Source: Epiperipatus broadwayi
Lineage: Eukaryota; Onychophora; Udeonychophora; Euonychophora; Peripatidae
Direction: 5' to 3'
Length of the DNA: 64,000 bases
Assembly: GCA_028023455.1 (NCBI GenBank)
Contig: JAQFVV010012573.1
Location: 372,001-436,000 of the forward strand
Below are positions 60,251 to 64,000 of the stretch, piece after piece; position 1 is the stretch's first letter; every line of letters starts with the position of its first letter. A model generated the notes under the pieces. It was not told the origin of the DNA, did not search any database, and worked only from the letters and a program-made list of their open reading frames with translations. Both the position numbers and the translations under genes were made by a program.

Positions 60251-61127
60251 CAATAAACATCACATGACCACCACTTCTTATGCTTGTGTATAACTGTTGT
60301 TAAAACAGGCAAAACTCACTACACATATTGCTATACACAGCAAGCTAGAGTAATCAATGGATGCCAGAAGGCTTGTGCATAAAATCCCCATATAGTGCCT
60401 ACTCATCCAATATCCCCAGACTAGTTTCTGGCTTGTGACCTTCATCATTGAGAAGCCTTGGATCTGACAGCACTGCACCTAAATCTTAGGATCTAATGCA
60501 ACCCTCCAGCAACTACCTTTTATCTCCACTTAACTACAAACCTATGAGTCTTAAACTGAAAACACCTTAATGTTTTCAATCCAAGCCCACTAGCTTATAT
60601 AGTTATATGGGTCTGAAGTCAGTTCAGTACCATACATTTTGGTGTCTTTGGTTCTTTAATAACCATAGCCACCACTATCCTATTAGGCAGGATTGGTTTT
60701 AAGTCAATAAACATCACATGACCACCACTTCTCATGCTTGTGTATAACTTGTTAAAACAGGCAAAACTCATTATACTTATTGCCACACACAAGCATGAGT
60801 AATCAATGGATGACAGAAGGCTTATGCATAAAATCCCCATCTAGTGCCTACTCATCCAATATCCCAGACTAGTTTCTGGCTTGTGGCCTTTGTCAGTGAA
60901 GAGCCTTGGATCTGAGAGCACTGTACCTAGATCTTAGGATCTAATGCAACCCTCCAGCAGCTACCTTTTATCTCCACTTAACTACAAACCTATGAGTCTT
61001 AAACTGAAAACACTTTAATGTTTTCAATCCAAGCCCATTAGCCTATATAGTCATATGGGTCTGAACTTAGTTCAGTACCCATACATTTTGTATATCTTTG
61101 GTTTTTTAATAACCATAGCCACCACTA
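60251..61127 (+). mobile_element. Tandem pair of 454-bp repeat units
   Basis: Unit 1 (60251-60704) and unit 2 (60705 to about 61127) are direct repeats with a 454-bp period and roughly 95% identity. Each holds AACATCACATGACCACCACT, CTTGTGTATAAC, AAAACAGGCAAAACTCA, ATGCCAGAAGGCTTGTGCAT or a variant, CCTCCAGCAGCTACC and ATGGGTCTGAA. Short minus-strand frames (60278-60478 and 60619-60840) are repeat shadows that recur in both units. No transposase. Confidence 0.85.
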
Positions 61128-61130
61128 TCC

Positions 61131-61433
61131 TATATATGCTAATGGGCTTGGATTGAAAACATTAATATGTTTTCAGTTTAAGACTCATAGTTTTGTAGTT
61201 AAGTGGAAATAAAAAGTGGCTGCTGGAGGTTGCATTAGATCCTAAAATCTAGGTGCTGTGCTCTCAGCTCCAAGGCTCCTCACTGATGAAGGCCACAAGC
61301 CAGAAACTAGTCTGGGGATATTGGATGAGTAGGCCTTAGATGAGGATTTTATGCACAAGCCTTCTGGCATCCATTGATTACTCTAGCTTGCTGTGTGTGG
61401 CAATATGTATAGTGACTTTTGCCTGTTTTAATG
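61131..61433 (-). mobile_element. Inverted third copy of the 454-bp family
   Basis: Reading outward it mirrors unit 2: GCTAATGGGCTTGGATTGAA, GGTTGCATTAGATCCTAA, AAGCCAGAAACTAGTCTGG, CACAAGCCTTCTGGCATCCA and ACTTTTGCCTGTTTTA. Unit 2 and this copy therefore form a large imperfect palindrome of about 0.7 kb centred near 61129. Confidence 0.85.
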
Positions 61434-62814
61434 TCTTGATTTCTTTGTAAAAACATGAAATGTTTGAACTTTACTTGATACAAACTCTTCTAGACCAGAG
61501 CAGAGGATAGAACTGATAACTAAAGAACTAAGATTTAAGATTGATTTAGCCACTCTTAAATCTTGCTTCCAGAGAAGTTTAATAAATAGATAGATGCTAC
61601 TACAAGTATGTTTGGAGAATCAGATGACTTTGTGAAAGGGAGAATATGTGGAGTTGAATTTACTGTAATTTTAATTTAGTATGAATTCCTCACTATATCA
61701 ATGAAAGGCTAATGATATTAAAACTTGATTTGCACAATGGTAATTTTATTAGTTTATATTCTCCAATATTATATTAGAGAACTCAGAGAAAGTTTATATT
61801 TCTTATTGGATAGCATTATAATAGCATTAACATTAATCAGATTTTTCTCTTTAGTATACACATATTGATATAAATAATAGCCTTTGCCAAAAATTTATTG
61901 GAAATTACAGTATTGGTACTATGTATTCAAAAGTTCTGTTATTTAATTTTTACAACAGCACATGGATTAACTCAACAAATACTATTTAAGCAGCAAAATC
62001 ATTATAAAGGAACATGAATATGACTATGCTTAAATCAATGGCATTTAATAGTTCATTATAGTTAGGAGTCACAATGTAAGATATGAGCATTTACAAATGC
62101 ATATTGTTGGATGGATCATAGATTTAAATGATAGTTGCATTAAAAATAGCTCTAATTCCAATCATATTCATAAGAAAAAATGTATTGTTTAGAAATATCT
62201 ACTATACTTATTAAATTTCAATAACTATTAAACAATAAAATTCTTAATTTGGACCTTCAGAATTGTCATATTATTGAGATATGCAATTCTTCTATGGAAT
62301 ATATTATGAGTACAAGTAAATCTATAATTTGGTTCACTAAAAAAAAAAAGAAAATTACGACTGAACAATGATCTTATTAGTAATGTAAACATAAGGAAAC
62401 ATGACATTTTCTTTTTGGAAGAACAATAAATTAAATGTGGAGCTTCAAATTAGATCTTAGAGATTTAAAGCCAAAAGTTCAATGACTGACAATAAATCTT
62501 AAAACTGACTAGTGGATTAAAAGTGCAAAGGAAATACAGATCTTCATTGTTTGTGATCATTCTATACCTTTTTTTTTATTTACTGAAAATAACATATGGA
62601 ATTGGGAAATGGTATCATAATCCTATTAAATGCAGCATTGGCATCTTATATAATAGCAATATTTTCAATTGGCAGAAGGTGTATTTTGACATTCTTTTAA
62701 ATATTGATACAAGAATTGAAATGATGACTTTTAATGATATATTCATTTTAGTCATTTAGTTTTGAGTAAAAATATCTAGTTTAGTAGAGTCAAAGTAGCT
62801 TTTGTAATGTTTAA
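61434..62814. other. AT-rich stretch without recognisable features
   Basis: Nothing recognised. The 78-codon frame at 62523-62759 has no family features. Presumed PDE6D intron 1 if that gene continues. Confidence 0.35.
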
Positions 62815-64000
62815 AACAGAAAGGCTGCAAATCCTGATATAATAATGAAGAAATTTTAAAATATAGTGATGATATATTAGCTTCAAAAATTTTTTTTAGA
62901 AATATATGGGCTCTTAAAGTTGTGTCGCTTGATGTTAAGGATACTTCTATTCTAATTTTAAAAAGTAAAAGGAATAAATAGAATTGCAGTAATTATTATA
63001 GAATATCACTGTTATCCACTATATCAATGGTACTTGAAGAATTTTGTTAATAATTTGGTTTCTTAGTCATAGGTGATAAATTATCAGCTCAGTGTGGTTT
63101 TAAAGAATCAAACAATATTATAGACATGGTCTTTATTGCCAAGCAAGTGCAAGAAAAATGTTGGGAACAAATGATTGGTTTACATATTGCTTTTTATTGA
63201 TTTGGTTAATTAACAAATCTATAGCATTATTTGAACCTATAAAGTTGTCATAAAGTTTATTCATATTATACAGTTTTTATATGGATAGAATGAGAGGAAG
63301 TGTTTTACTACAAATGGAAAATGTAGGCATTTGAAATGAATCTAGTGTTTTACAATGATATGTACTTGTTCCAACATTGTTTTTGATTTTTACATCAATA
63401 GTTTGATTTAATGATGGAATTTTTAATTTGGATTAATTAAAACTAAAAGCAAGAATTTCATCTTCTTATATTCTGAATTTGTAATATGCCGATGATTGTG
63501 CTGCTTTTGCCAATTGAAAAGTTGTAATGTACTTAATGTTTTGAATACAATATACATAAACTTTTATAATTAATGTTAAAAAAACTTGTTATTTGACAAT
63601 CAATGATGGAAGAAAAATATTCTTTTTTAGCTTGTATAGTTATCAATTAAAATATCTTGATAGTTTTATAAGTAGAAAGGTGAATCTATATTTTGGGCTA
63701 CAACACAGACTCCAATTTGTTGGTGCTGTTTTTAACAAGTTAAAAGAAAGAATATTTCATCATAGAGAAATAACTATTACACCTATACTAGTTGTTTATG
63801 GAGCTGTTATTTTATTTAACTTATTGAATGGAAGTGATATTTGAACATCTTATTGATGTACCCTAAAAACATTAGAAAAGTTTCATTTAAGAATGCTCCA
63901 TAAAATGTTAAAAATTCAATGGCAAGATTATAAAACCTATCAATATAATTTTTCAAGTTACTTGATATGATACAATAGAATTCATTATTGTAAAAGTTAC
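62815..64000 (+). mobile_element. Decayed LINE of a third family (C), cut by the window end
   Basis: The plus strand, in many short frames, gives a reverse-transcriptase order: KAANPDIIM, YYRISLLSTISMVLEEF, CGFKESNNIIDMVFIAKQVQ then EKCWEQMIGLHIAFY, a degraded PTLF block and YADDCAAFAN (YADD at 63485-63496, the catalytic pair). After this an open frame at 63593-63844 reads LKYLDSFISRKVN, FVGAVFNKLKERIFHHREI and VVYGAVILFNLLNGSDI, then LEKFHLRMLHKMLKIQWQDY past a stop. The domain order is that of non-LTR elements with a YADD palm and a tail after it. The residues differ from families A and B. Clade not determined; inactive. Confidence 0.75.

Noticed and set aside
60278-60840. Two similar minus-strand frames with MGILC-S-L-SIDYS and a Cys-rich segment
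   Set aside because: They are the same repeat unit read twice; the similarity comes from the 454-bp duplication, not from protein conservation.
1-64000. CRISPR arrays, operons or other prokaryotic systems
   Set aside because: No short regularly spaced repeats with unique spacers and no tightly packed ORFs; the LINEs, splice sites and composition show an animal genome.

Overview
The window is eukaryotic, intron-dominated and very AT-rich (about three quarters A+T by eye). It has no bacterial-style gene packing, no CRISPR and no operons. The mobile-element mix (RTE-type LINEs with GAT-repeat tails, large foldback elements, hAT-type ends, a tRNA-like SINE) and the repeat style suggest a mollusc, most probably a cephalopod such as an octopus. 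That assignment is an inference from repeat style, not proof.

One host gene is supported. Its first coding exon lies at 57339-57379 (+) and encodes MPSRAEDILKGFKL, the amino terminus expected of PDE6D (PDE delta, the prenyl-binding shuttle protein). It stops at the point where the family continues, and the next nine bases, GTATCCTTT, match the U12-type (minor spliceosome) 5' splice-site consensus exactly. A housekeeping-style promoter with YY1-like and ETS-like sites lies about 350 bp upstream. Exon 2 was not found, so about 6.6 kb from 57380 to the window end appears to be intron 1, filled with transposons. A possible minus-strand exon (56189-56280) on the far side of the promoter could belong to a divergent neighbour.

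Layout. 1-4880: featureless. 4881-5171: coding-like remnant. 6.5-7.2 kb: tandem duplication and foldback. 7.3-13.1 kb: minus-strand RTE-like LINE (family B) broken by three insertions, one bounded by a 13-bp target-site duplication. 15.2-22.5 kb: hAT-type end, decayed coding segments, direct repeats and a BED-finger-like remnant. 22.5-25.8 kb: a 1-kb foldback, a 212-bp tandem duplication and a 406-bp TIR element. 26-31.6 kb: mostly unexplained, possibly containing a promoter. 31.7-34.7 kb: the most intact LINE (family A, +), with related 3' fragments at 42.1 and 45.1 kb. 36.3-37.0 kb: foldback cluster. 39.1-39.8 kb: two copies of the SINE-like repeat that is nested in LINE B. 43.1-44.3 kb: decayed coding remnant and a GC-rich structured island. 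48.3-54.1 kb: a candidate LTR element on the minus strand with 1.7-2.1 kb terminal repeats, a primer-binding-site-like sequence and a gag-like coiled-coil remnant. 55.0-55.7 and 58.2-58.9 kb: LINE B fragments. 59.1-61.4 kb: SINE, foldback and a 454-bp tandem/inverted array. 62.8-64.0 kb: a third LINE family (C), cut by the window edge.

Every transposon protein seen here is broken, so none is expected to work. The features most worth checking are the PDE6D exon with its U12-type donor and the long-terminal-repeat element. Coordinates of repeats and decayed elements were read by eye and are approximate by a few bases unless exact motifs are given.
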